DNA from: a virus
Virus record (IMG/VR): IMGVR_UViG_3300036876_000124
Span: 1 to 43,497 of that record
Direction: 5' to 3' (one strand)
DNA length: 43,497 nucleotides
Positions 35,710-43,497 of the stretch are shown here, in pieces. Position 1 is the first letter of the stretch. Every line of letters starts with the position of its first letter. The position numbers were made by a program, and so were the translations under genes. The notes beneath the pieces are model-generated. The model saw only the letters and a list, made by a program, of their open reading frames with translations, searched no databases and had not been told where the DNA came from.

Positions 35710-38700
35710 ATGGCCTTGTTTAGTTCATATGCCGCACCCGGAGTTTTTACATTTGAGCAGTTCATTGCTCAAGCAGCAACAGCTAATGTAGCAGTTAGAA
35801 TTCCTGTATTTATTGGTGAAGGTCAACAATTTTTCACCTTCAATAACGTGGAATTGTTCCGTGGGTCTTCATCAGTTGCAGATGACCAATCAGTGAATGA
35901 AAATATTTCCGATCAATGCGCTTCGGGGTTGACTCAAAGTTTCCAAACCACATTTTACCCAGTGGTAGATGGCTCTGGAAAAGGTATTACCACAAATAAC
36001 CCAGCCTTAATTCAATGTCAAGCCGTTTATTCCAACGGTAATGTGGTTCCTGTCACTGTAATTTCACTCGTTGGAGCAACCGGACAATTTGTAACTCAAG
36101 ATATCATCCCTGCTGGTACTGATTTAACAATCTCATACTATTTCAAACGCGGTGATACTTATATCCAACAAGAAAATGATACTTTTCAAGTACCACAATA
36201 CGCCGTACAAACTGTAGCTGGTGGACCAAGTGGGTCACCCGCTGGTACAGGTTCCATAACTCTTAGTTTAACAAAACCAGGTGCTACAGGTAATTTAGTT
36301 ACACTTCAATTTATTAACAGCGGCAAGAATATACCCGACGCTCAAGCAGTAATAGGTGCGGGGACCGATGCAATCACAATTGATATTAGTGGCCCCACAG
36401 GTCAATATTTTGGTGGAATCCGTACCTTACAATCTCTCTACAATTTAGTAAACCTTGGAAATATTCCTACTTTGGATGGTGGGTATTTAACTTCTGGTTC
36501 CATTACTGGTGACCCATCAGCTCAATTAACAGTATCAACAGGTGCAACGCCATTCGCGGGCGGTGTGGGTCAAGGCAGTAACACAGTCTTCCAAGTACAA
36601 AATATTCCAATTACAGATGGGACAAATGGTGGAATTGTTACCACAACCCCAACAAATGTAATCGCCATGGTAAACGGAAATCCAGTTACAGTATCCGCAG
36701 TTAACGGTGCTCAAGGTCTTGTAACTCTTGCTAGTAGTGTAGCTTACGGTCAGACTCTTACATTCACTTATTACACCAATACTTGGCAAAATACTTATGA
36801 TCTTCTCCCTAGCGCAAATGTAGCCAGCATTACTCAAATTGGTTTAGGTCCAAACACTAGTACATACAACCTTGATGTTGATTTTAGTTTGGGTGTAGCT
36901 TATGACAGATTGGGCAATCCTGTAGCTAATACGGTAAACTGGGGTAATAATGTCAGCACTGTGTTGGGTACGGATAATACAGGTGATACGCCGTTCAGTC
37001 CAGCGGAAGTTCTTACAACCTCGGTCGATGAAGTTGTGTGGCTCCGACTTTTGTCTGGCGCTGTAAATGGTAAAAATGCTGTATTCACTTTACCGGATAC
37101 ACCAACTACTGGAAGTGGAAATGCAACACCAACTAATAATCCAAATTTGGTAACTGTATACGTTGGCGTAAATCCATTGGTAGCTTTCCAGAGTGGGGCT
37201 GTTACAGTAGCCGCAGTGAATGGCTTGGCTCAACAAGTAACTTTATATAATCCTCCCCCAGCTGGCACCAATGTGTACGCATCTTACTATCGCAATACTT
37301 TAGAAGATCAAGAGTACACTCTTACTGTAGTGCAACCAGGATTTTCCGGGTTCGGCACATATGTAATTCAAGATAACTTGAATCGTTATATGCCCCTGGT
37401 AACTTTTAATGCTGGATCATCTTCTGTAACTCAAGAAGGGGCATTCGCGGCTACTGGGATCGTGTACCCATTCAATTTCTCTGACGCAGTAGATGATAAT
37501 GGGTCTCCAACTGAAACAGTAACTCTTACTTTCAACAATGATGGCAATGCTACTGTGATTGGAGCATCACAGGCCACCCTTACAATTCCATTCGCATCAG
37601 GCTCTTTGACATTTGTTGCTAGCACAACAGGGGTGGGGGGAAATGATGTTCAAATTGCAATTGATACAACTACAATTAATCCTCAACCAGTCGTAGTTCA
37701 GGGGAATTTAGTTACAATCTATGCCTTTTGGAACGGAACTCTAAATACTTCTGCTCAAATTGCTAGTTATTTTCCATCCGCTGAAACTACAAATGGTGGA
37801 CAAATCACAGCTTTATCCCCCAGTGGATCGCCCAGAGTTACCGCGGCAACTAGTTTGACGGGTGGACAAAATGCTACCACAACTCCTGTGACTCATAGTT
37901 ATACAGTTACATCTAATTTAGCCACGGGCACAGGTACGGGCGGAAGTAACATCGGGTACTTAGACCAAACCTATATTGATTTGGTTACAGGTTTCCGTGT
38001 AACAATCGTCAATCCAGCAGACCATGTAGCTTACGGAATTACATCACTGCCTCAGAGTTACAACTTTGTACCGGGAGACAGGCTGGTATTCAATGTAAAC
38101 ACCCCAGCTACGGGGAGTTCTCCAACATCCGCTACCTCTCTGCAACAACGTTATACTGGTACCCCTAGTGTACCGCCTTGTCAATCAAATAATGAAGTGG
38201 CAATTTTTGGTTGTACAACAAAAGTAACCAGTACATTTGGTTCAACAGCAGGAGATTCAGTAATTGTTACCACAGTAAGAGGAAGCGGCAACGAGCCCGC
38301 CATCGGAACTTACTATTATGTAAGTTACACAACAAATAAGGTAGCATCTGATTATGCTTGCAAAATTTACACCAATCCTTCAGATGCTTACGCCGCTTAC
38401 GGACAACCAAGCACGATCAATCGTCTGTCTTTAGGTATTCAACTAGCAGCGCTGAATGGTATGCAGACCTTCGGAGCCATTCAAGTACCTGTTCAACAGG
38501 GAACCAATCTCGCTTCTAGTGCTGATTACATCGCTGCTTTGCAACAACTCAAAAGTAATTTACCAGGGTTCAATACCAAGGCGAATGTTGTAGTGCCTTT
38601 GTCCAACGACCCAGTGGTACACCAAGCCCTCAGCAATCAATTGTCCTCACAGGCAACTGCACGTTATAAAGGTGAAGCTATTGGATTCGTGGGATACAGT

Positions 38701-39357
38701 CAATTCACAACAGCCAATCAAGCTCGCGCAAATGCCCGTTCACTGCTCAATCAGCGTGTAGTTGCAATCGGTAATGCTGCGGCCGGTGTATTGGTAACAA
38801 ACTCTACAACCTTCCAAGCGGATGAATATTTAGTTGATGGACCATTCATGGCGGCGGCTTTAGCTGGTGCAAACTGCAATCCAGCAAATGATGTGGCAAC
38901 CAACTTAGTTCTACAAAACCTCGTAGGATTTAGTCGATTGCTGATTACATACGACGATGCAACAATGGATTTGATGGCAAGTGATGGTTTGACATTACTC
39001 TTGAACAACAACGGAGCTTTACAGATCAGAGATTATCTTACCACTAATCCAGCAAACGACTTGACCAGGATACCAACATCAACAACAATTGCTGACTATA
39101 CAGCGCAGGCGTTTAGAGCTGATTTACAGCAATTCGTTGGGCGCAAGATTAAGGATAGTTTACTCACAGATATCACCAATGTATGTATTGCTCGTCTGAC
39201 ATCTGAAGTAAGCAACTATATCATCACAGCGTATGATACACCTGAGGTTAGAGAGAATCCAAATGACCCGACAGAGGTTGATGTTACTGTGACTTTTAAA
39301 CCTATGTTTTGTTTGCTTTATTTGGTAGTGACTTTTAATGTCGTAACTGTGTTATAA
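35710..39357 (+). CDS. Tail sheath protein with three extra beta domains
   Basis: A 1215-residue protein, much longer than usual sheaths (about 400-700). The C-terminal 300 residues match phage sheaths: VVVPLSNDPVVHQALSNQLS, NQRVVAIGN, FVGRKIKDSLLTDITNVC, YIITAYDTPEVRENPNDPTE, VDVTVTFKPMFCLLYLVVTF. The N-terminus (APGVFTFEQFI) is also typical. Between them, three homologous segments of about 80 residues (near 78-152, 290-364, 452-538) share a V-NGxxVxVxxVxGxxxxVTL...YYxN pattern, probably surface domains. AGGAG lies upstream. It shows that the phage has a contractile tail. Confidence 0.9.
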   Translation: MALFSSYAAPGVFTFEQFIAQAATANVAVRIPVFIGEGQQFFTFNNVELFRGSSSVADDQSVNENISDQCASGLTQSFQTTFYPVVDGSGKGITTNNPALIQCQAVYSNGNVVPVTVISLVGATGQFVTQDIIPAGTDLTISYYFKRGDTYIQQENDTFQVPQYAVQTVAGGPSGSPAGTGSITLSLTKPGATGNLVTLQFINSGKNIPDAQAVIGAGTDAITIDISGPTGQYFGGIRTLQSLYNLVNLGNIPTLDGGYLTSGSITGDPSAQLTVSTGATPFAGGVGQGSNTVFQVQNIPITDGTNGGIVTTTPTNVIAMVNGNPVTVSAVNGAQGLVTLASSVAYGQTLTFTYYTNTWQNTYDLLPSANVASITQIGLGPNTSTYNLDVDFSLGVAYDRLGNPVANTVNWGNNVSTVLGTDNTGDTPFSPAEVLTTSVDEVVWLRLLSGAVNGKNAVFTLPDTPTTGSGNATPTNNPNLVTVYVGVNPLVAFQSGAVTVAAVNGLAQQVTLYNPPPAGTNVYASYYRNTLEDQEYTLTVVQPGFSGFGTYVIQDNLNRYMPLVTFNAGSSSVTQEGAFAATGIVYPFNFSDAVDDNGSPTETVTLTFNNDGNATVIGASQATLTIPFASGSLTFVASTTGVGGNDVQIAIDTTTINPQPVVVQGNLVTIYAFWNGTLNTSAQIASYFPSAETTNGGQITALSPSGSPRVTAATSLTGGQNATTTPVTHSYTVTSNLATGTGTGGSNIGYLDQTYIDLVTGFRVTIVNPADHVAYGITSLPQSYNFVPGDRLVFNVNTPATGSSPTSATSLQQRYTGTPSVPPCQSNNEVAIFGCTTKVTSTFGSTAGDSVIVTTVRGSGNEPAIGTYYYVSYTTNKVASDYACKIYTNPSDAYAAYGQPSTINRLSLGIQLAALNGMQTFGAIQVPVQQGTNLASSADYIAALQQLKSNLPGFNTKANVVVPLSNDPVVHQALSNQLSSQATARYKGEAIGFVGYSQFTTANQARANARSLLNQRVVAIGNAAAGVLVTNSTTFQADEYLVDGPFMAAALAGANCNPANDVATNLVLQNLVGFSRLLITYDDATMDLMASDGLTLLLNNNGALQIRDYLTTNPANDLTRIPTSTTIADYTAQAFRADLQQFVGRKIKDSLLTDITNVCIARLTSEVSNYIITAYDTPEVRENPNDPTEVDVTVTFKPMFCLLYLVVTFNVVTVL

Positions 39358-39420
39358 GTTGGGGATTAATAGATAAATCCAATAACTAGAGCGCAAGCCG
39401 CTCAAGCTGGAGTTTAAGCT

Positions 39421-39462
39421 ATGTGTAAATGTCTTAGGAAAAAAGGGCAAGGAAAAGTATGA
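39421..39462 (+). CDS. 13-residue leader ORF (tentative)
   Basis: MCKCLRKKGQGKV then TGA, overlapping the next ATG (39459) as ATGA. GAGTTTAAG precedes it. It may only serve translational coupling. In the gap before it, a reading ITRAQAAQAGV (about 39383-39418) looks like the start of a lost gene. Confidence 0.25.
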   Translation: MCKCLRKKGQGKV

Positions 39463-39905
39463 AGGTTCACGCGATCTTGACTCAAGCTAACGGAATCATA
39501 AGTATCCAACTCCAATGTTTATTTGTTGGCGACCCCACAGATACTAGTGACAAGCAAAAAATTGCTGCTTTTGGAGATCCCCAAATTAACATCGCTGGAA
39601 ATTTTAATGATCCCAATAATCCATCGTTTACTTTTGCTTTTCCTTTAACAGAACAATGGGTGGGAATTACAACTCAATTATCGAGTTTTATAGTACGATT
39701 CATGGAAGCCTTGCCAGGACCTCAAAATCCAAATATCCCGGCTCCAATACAAGGACCTTTGGACTGTGTAACAAATAATCCAAGTGAGGCTTGTCAAGCA
39801 TGGGCAAATATTATGATGACAGCAGGCACAGGTAGAATTGCACAGGCAATGGCAATATTACGATCACAAGTGGTAGTTCCTACAATTTCAGATACAACTG
39901 TATAG
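39459..39905 (+). CDS. Putative tail-associated protein
   Basis: A 148-residue protein between the tail sheath and the tail tube genes. It has a beta-rich N-terminus (MKVHAILTQANGIISIQLQC), an acidic-Asn middle (NFNDPNNPSFTFAFP) and a helical end. GGCAAGGAAAAG lies upstream. Position suggests a tail or tail-completion protein. It ends TAG, with TAA six codons later. No homologue is recognised. Confidence 0.6.
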   Translation: MKVHAILTQANGIISIQLQCLFVGDPTDTSDKQKIAAFGDPQINIAGNFNDPNNPSFTFAFPLTEQWVGITTQLSSFIVRFMEALPGPQNPNIPAPIQGPLDCVTNNPSEACQAWANIMMTAGTGRIAQAMAILRSQVVVPTISDTTV

Positions 39906-39915
39906 GGGAAAATGA

Positions 39916-41805
39916 GTGAAATCTAAACTTATTAGCCGAAGAATAAAAGCGACAGTAGCAGTTAGCAAGCAAACAATGGAAGATGCTATTCAACAAGCTA
40001 GTATTCTAAAGCAAGAATGGATGAGTAAGAATCAAAATGACCCCCGAGTGGATGAACTTCAGCGAATAGTCGAGCATTTGACAAGTGTCCTGAAGAAGGA
40101 CCCACAAAGCATGAAATCAGAAGGGGCATCCACTATTGAAAACTATATGGATGATGCAGTAATGCCACAAGGGGCAAACACAATCAAGAGAGAGGTTGAT
40201 ATGATTTTAAATTGGCGAAAACAAGGTTCTACTAAGAAAGCAAACGCTGGTGCATTTGTTACAGACCGCGATGAAAAGGGCGAACCAAAAACACCCGAAA
40301 AAATGGAAGTACCCCGTTTAGCGGCGAAGAAGAAGAAAGAAGCTATCCCAGAACCTCCAATTGCTGACCCTATGGCCAATCCCGCTACTGATGTTTCTGA
40401 CCCAGCCGCTGAACCCGTGGCAATGGACCCAGTATCTGCTCCACCCACTACCCCGCAAGATGCAGGCGGCGAAGTGAATCCAATTGATTATATTCCAACG
40501 GATGCTTTGATTAAAATTATTGGCGATATGCCAAAGGAAGAAGATTTTGCTCAAAGTAAACCTAAGCAAGATGCTTTAATCAAGTTGACGGAAATTCTTA
40601 AATCGCGTCCTATTTTACCTCCGGAACAACCCGAAGGACAGGGACAAGCACCAGTAGCTCCAGCCCCAGCCTTAGCAAATACACCAATTGCAGCCTCAAA
40701 TAAGAGAGCTGATCTCGGTGACCATGCAATGGGTGGTAATGGAAATATAGGTGATGTTGGTCATGGAAGCGGATCACACTCCACGAATAAAATGGATTCT
40801 GACTCTAGTACCAATAATGGTAATCCAATCCCAGGTCAAGCGCCGATTGAGTTAGGCGGTTTGAATTTAGCAGCATCTGAAAAAGTTGCCGATGAAAGAT
40901 ATCAATTACACAATTTAAAAGTTGATGAATCTGGCGTAGAACCCAGCCATGCACCTGGTAGTTTACCAGACATGGATGAACAAGAACAACATATGCACCC
41001 AGAAAACCCTGAGGATGATCGTTTTTTTGATCACGGACTTCAAGAAGAAGGCATAGCCCCCACAGGTATGTTGCCTGGGGATCTCGGAGAAAACGATCCG
41101 GTGATGGAAGCTGGAGCATTTACAGATAAAGAAAGTGTATCTCCTGAAGGTTGGGGCGGTACGGTTGAACATATGAAGGATCATAAAGATATTGATAATC
41201 CTTTTGCCTTGGCTTATTACATGAAAAATAAAGGGGACTCTCCTCATTACAAAGAATCTGATGATGAAACAGATACCGTTCCACGGCGTATGGCAGCATT
41301 GGCGCATTGGAAAAAGCGTCAAGCTAGTATGTATCGAGAACTAGCAGCAAAATATGCTTCCGGTGCTGCTGGCGGTGCATGGTCTTTTGATATCGGGGAA
41401 AAAGGTAAAGTCGTTGAAGATGGTGGGCGTACACCAGAAGTTGGGGAAGCTCACAGTATGCTAGATGAAGCTCCAGCTAAACTAGAGCGTCCAGCTACAA
41501 CAGCTCCTATCAAATTAGCTGCTGATATGACTGTAAGTAAGGCTGTAAAGCAGTCAGAAACTATAGGTAATGAACTTAAAAAGAAATACTTAGAAGCAAA
41601 ATCTCTTACCTTGGTAAATGATTCTCGTCCAGTGCGAGAGGCAGTAGAATCAATTTTCCGCGCGGCGGCTATGTTTGAAAATGCTACTAAAACACTCAGC
41701 AAACAACAGCAAGCTGAAGAGAGTGAAGCAGAAGCAGCGATGATCAAAGAGAAAAATAAAAAATCATCTATGTTGGGCGGTTTGGAGTTAGCCGCCGCTG
41801 TGTAA
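39916..41805 (+). CDS. Large charged, low-complexity virion-associated protein
   Basis: A 629-residue protein from GTG (39916) behind GGGGAAAATGA. It has a helical N-terminus (KQTMEDAIQQASILKQEW), a long Pro/Ala/Asp-rich linker (about 130-260), a Gly/His/Asp-rich centre (LGDHAMGGNGNIGDVGHGSG) and helical charged C-terminal parts. No enzyme motif is seen. Its place between sheath and tube genes suggests an assembly or internal virion protein. I cannot name the family. Confidence 0.6.
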   Translation: MKSKLISRRIKATVAVSKQTMEDAIQQASILKQEWMSKNQNDPRVDELQRIVEHLTSVLKKDPQSMKSEGASTIENYMDDAVMPQGANTIKREVDMILNWRKQGSTKKANAGAFVTDRDEKGEPKTPEKMEVPRLAAKKKKEAIPEPPIADPMANPATDVSDPAAEPVAMDPVSAPPTTPQDAGGEVNPIDYIPTDALIKIIGDMPKEEDFAQSKPKQDALIKLTEILKSRPILPPEQPEGQGQAPVAPAPALANTPIAASNKRADLGDHAMGGNGNIGDVGHGSGSHSTNKMDSDSSTNNGNPIPGQAPIELGGLNLAASEKVADERYQLHNLKVDESGVEPSHAPGSLPDMDEQEQHMHPENPEDDRFFDHGLQEEGIAPTGMLPGDLGENDPVMEAGAFTDKESVSPEGWGGTVEHMKDHKDIDNPFALAYYMKNKGDSPHYKESDDETDTVPRRMAALAHWKKRQASMYRELAAKYASGAAGGAWSFDIGEKGKVVEDGGRTPEVGEAHSMLDEAPAKLERPATTAPIKLAADMTVSKAVKQSETIGNELKKKYLEAKSLTLVNDSRPVREAVESIFRAAAMFENATKTLSKQQQAEESEAEAAMIKEKNKKSSMLGGLELAAAV

Positions 41806-41824
41806 CCACAGTAGTATAAGAGTT

Positions 41825-41913
41825 CGGGGAACAAATACTGGGCATCGTGCAGCGCAGCCTTAGGGCCGTTATGTAGTTACGAAACGATGATGGAACGAAG
41901 GTAGTGTTCCCCG
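41825..41913 (+). promoter_or_regulatory. Long structured stem in the leader of the tail-tube gene
   Basis: CGGGGAAC (41825-41832) pairs with GTTCCCCG (41906-41913), enclosing ACT/AGT and CATCGT (41843-41848)/ACGATG (41884-41889). The 284-base gap 41806-42089 has no other gene. It may be a regulatory RNA or a processing site. I match it to no known class. Confidence 0.5.
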
Positions 41914-42053
41914 ATTTATATAGTAATAACATATTGATCATGTAAGACAATCATTATTAGGTAAACATCTTTCAAGGTCTCATATAGAAGCTGGGTAACT
42001 AGGAAAGCTAAAGGTTTGGGTGTAAAGGAGCTGCTATTCAAAATGGTAGACTT

Positions 42054-42079
42054 TTTACGGAACCAGAACCGTAAAGGAG
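42054..42079 (+). promoter_or_regulatory. Hairpin abutting the tail-tube Shine-Dalgarno site
   Basis: TTTACGG (42054-42060) pairs with CCGTAAA (42069-42075), directly followed by GGAG (42076-42079) ten bases before the ATG at 42090. It may hold the ribosome site open or set mRNA stability for a highly made protein. Confidence 0.55.
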
Positions 42080-42089
42080 AAATAAAATT

Positions 42090-42758
42090 ATGGCTGAAGG
42101 TGGCTATGTATATCGTCAAGGAACTACACCTAATACTGAATCAGTAATTAGTAGTCGCTTCAAAATATTTACTGACATGGTAAATGTTGGAGCATTTATT
42201 AAATTAGGTGTTACCAGTACGTTTAGTTGGTCAGAATCTAAAACAATTGATGCTGTTCGTGGTTTGGGGTATGGAGACCAAGTAGCAGAGTTAGTGCCTG
42301 GTGTTACTCAACCCCTGCAAATCACTATGACCCGTACTTGTTTGTATTTGTTGAACTTACAGCAAGCATTAGGGTATAAATCAGGAGTAAGTGGTGCTGT
42401 ACGATCCCTTAAACATCATCGCTGGCCATTTGATATCAAAACAGAAATTATTTTCTCGCAACTAGCTTCTGAAGATCCCAACCGTGGTCAGGCAATTCCA
42501 GACACATTGAATGGAAATGAAGGTGGTTTGAATAACCTTGGTAACCCTGGTTTATATGCAGTAGCAACATTATATGAAGGGTGTTGGATGGAAAGCTACA
42601 ATACATCATTTACGATTGATACGGCAGCTGTAGCAGAAGATTGCACAATTATGGCTACAGATATACTGGATTGCCGTGGATCGGTTTACGGAGATTTCCT
42701 TGATGGTGGTTTGAACACTGGAGACTCTACAGGTCGCAGTTTGTTATATACAAACTAA
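42090..42758 (+). CDS. Putative tail tube protein
   Basis: A 222-residue protein (MAEGGYVYRQGTTPNTESVI) with a mostly beta pattern, RGLGYGDQVAELVPGVTQPL and conserved aromatics. The length, its position after the sheath gene and the strong GGAG site fit a contractile-tail tube subunit, which is needed in high copy. A terminator follows. There is no direct motif proof, so the call rests on size, position and pattern. Confidence 0.65.
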   Translation: MAEGGYVYRQGTTPNTESVISSRFKIFTDMVNVGAFIKLGVTSTFSWSESKTIDAVRGLGYGDQVAELVPGVTQPLQITMTRTCLYLLNLQQALGYKSGVSGAVRSLKHHRWPFDIKTEIIFSQLASEDPNRGQAIPDTLNGNEGGLNNLGNPGLYAVATLYEGCWMESYNTSFTIDTAAVAEDCTIMATDILDCRGSVYGDFLDGGLNTGDSTGRSLLYTN

Positions 42759-42798
42759 TCCCATCTGGATGAAGTTTTACCATAAGTCAGTATTAAAG

Positions 42799-42826
42799 AG
42801 TAGGCACAAACAGCCTGCTCTTTTTT
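42799..42826 (+). terminator. Rho-independent terminator after the tail-tube gene
   Basis: AGTAGGC (with GAG) pairs with GCCTGCTC across a short loop, followed by TTTTTT. The next gene's ATG (42827) begins right after the T-run. Confidence 0.85.
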
Positions 42827-43497
42827 ATGCCTAAAAATTTAACTCAAGAAGAATACATTCAAAAAGCAATAACCACTCACAATCACACTTATGATTATTC
42901 CGCTTTAAAATACAAAAATGCTGTAACTGAAGTAGAAATTATTTGTCCTACCCATGGTTCTTTTTGGCAACTTCCGTATAATCATTTGAAAGGAAGTGCT
43001 TGCTCTAAGTGTGGGAATTTAAAAAAAGCCGCCCCCCATCAGACCACAGTAGAATTTATTGCCGCCTGCAATAAAATCCACAATAATTATTACACTTATC
43101 TCCCCCATTTTCAGCACATTGGTTATAATGTAAAAATAGAAATTACCTGCCCTGTACATGGAGTTTTCAAACAACGAGCCAATAATCACTTAGCTGGAAG
43201 AGGCTGTCCAAAATGCGGTAGAAATAAAGCTCGAACTATTTTACTAAAAGACTACCCTATTATCCCAACACTTCAACTCACATCCGCTATCGCCAAAAAG
43301 AAAAATAATGTGTGTTCTCTAGTACCGCAAGAACACACATTCGGCTGTCTTATTCCAGGTAAAAATGAATTTTCTCCTGTTCTAAAAGTTGAAGAAGTTA
43401 TCAAAACCTTGGGAGTAGTTTTTGAATCAAATAATCGTCAAGTTATCAAACCTTTGGAGTTAGACATATGGATTCCCGACTACAAACTAGCTATAGA
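42827..43497 (+). CDS. PD-(D/E)XK-type endonuclease with two zinc modules, 3' end outside window
   Basis: The first 223 codons are visible. Two similar modules (HNHTYDYSALKYKNAVTEVE with CPTHGSFWQ...CSKCG, and HNNYYTYLPHF...CPVHGVFKQ...CPKCGR) are of the DUF723 zinc type found in mobile endonucleases. The visible end LELDIWIPDYKLAIE starts a PD-(D/E)XK nuclease core. It is probably a homing endonuclease that interrupts the structural gene block. It starts immediately after the terminator with no Shine-Dalgarno site outside the hairpin. Confidence 0.8.
   Translation, partial: MPKNLTQEEYIQKAITTHNHTYDYSALKYKNAVTEVEIICPTHGSFWQLPYNHLKGSACSKCGNLKKAAPHQTTVEFIAACNKIHNNYYTYLPHFQHIGYNVKIEITCPVHGVFKQRANNHLAGRGCPKCGRNKARTILLKDYPIIPTLQLTSAIAKKKNNVCSLVPQEHTFGCLIPGKNEFSPVLKVEEVIKTLGVVFESNNRQVIKPLELDIWIPDYKLAI

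Noticed and set aside
41825-41913. tRNA-like reading of the GGGGAAC/GTTCCCC stem
   Set aside because: The outer stem is right in length, but there is no T loop and no anticodon arm.
1-43497. Full reassignment of TAG to an amino acid
   Set aside because: TAG ends many genes whose readthrough would run into neighbouring genes, and no long gene here contains several internal TAG codons. Only the two codon-3 cases and a few weak ORFs would need suppression.

Overview
This window looks like part of the genome of a large tailed bacteriophage with a contractile tail (myovirus). The evidence is a 1215-residue tail sheath protein, a tail-tube-like protein, several long beta-rich virion proteins, closely packed genes almost all on the + strand, and many tiny zinc-ribbon proteins. 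It also carries seven tRNA genes and its own tmRNA. The host is not certain. The short exported proteins have signal peptides of the 'FGQ', 'FAQ' or 'FPQ' type, and the secreted beta-propeller-like protein at 8.8-10.2 kb has a style I associate with Acidobacteriota, so I infer a host in or near that phylum.

Layout. 1-4.5 kb: the end of a surface/fibre-like gene, a secreted lectin-like protein, hypothetical proteins, a 664-residue zinc-ribbon protein and a two-helix membrane protein. 4.5-4.95 kb: a circularly permuted tmRNA gene with its own consensus promoter and terminator. 5.0-10.2 kb: secreted proteins, a glycosyltransferase-sulfotransferase-membrane-anchor fusion, a structured RNA region, and two small genes whose third codon is TAG (ATG ACA TAG). 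10.2-14.7 kb: an amber-suppressor tRNA (anticodon CTA), tRNAs for Ile (two), Thr (three) and Gln, and many small Cys-rich genes. 14.7-25.5 kb: PP2C phosphatase, UvrD-like helicase, a two-gene NAD+ salvage operon (NMN adenylyltransferase-Nudix plus nicotinamide phosphoribosyltransferase), an AAA+ ATPase, and a duplicated family of Ala-rich repeat proteins. 25.5-28.6 kb: nucleotide-metabolism and anti-restriction-type genes, part of them in a GC-richer cassette bounded by a repeated boundary sequence. 28.7-42.8 kb: virion structural genes, interrupted by two minus-strand genes with a leaderless-type promoter and by homing-endonuclease-type genes. 42.8 kb to the end: a PD-(D/E)XK-type endonuclease gene cut off by the window edge.

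How it fits together. The phage appears to bring a translation-maintenance kit (tmRNA, suppressor tRNA, Thr/Ile/Gln tRNAs and a broken Pth2-like gene), an NAD+ rebuilding pathway that can counter NAD-depleting defences, and envelope-modifying or exported proteins. The most unusual combination is the amber-suppressor tRNA next to two genes that begin ATG ACA TAG behind nearly identical Shine-Dalgarno sequences. TAG is still used as a terminator in several other genes, sometimes with a second stop close behind it, so I favour conditional amber suppression over full recoding.
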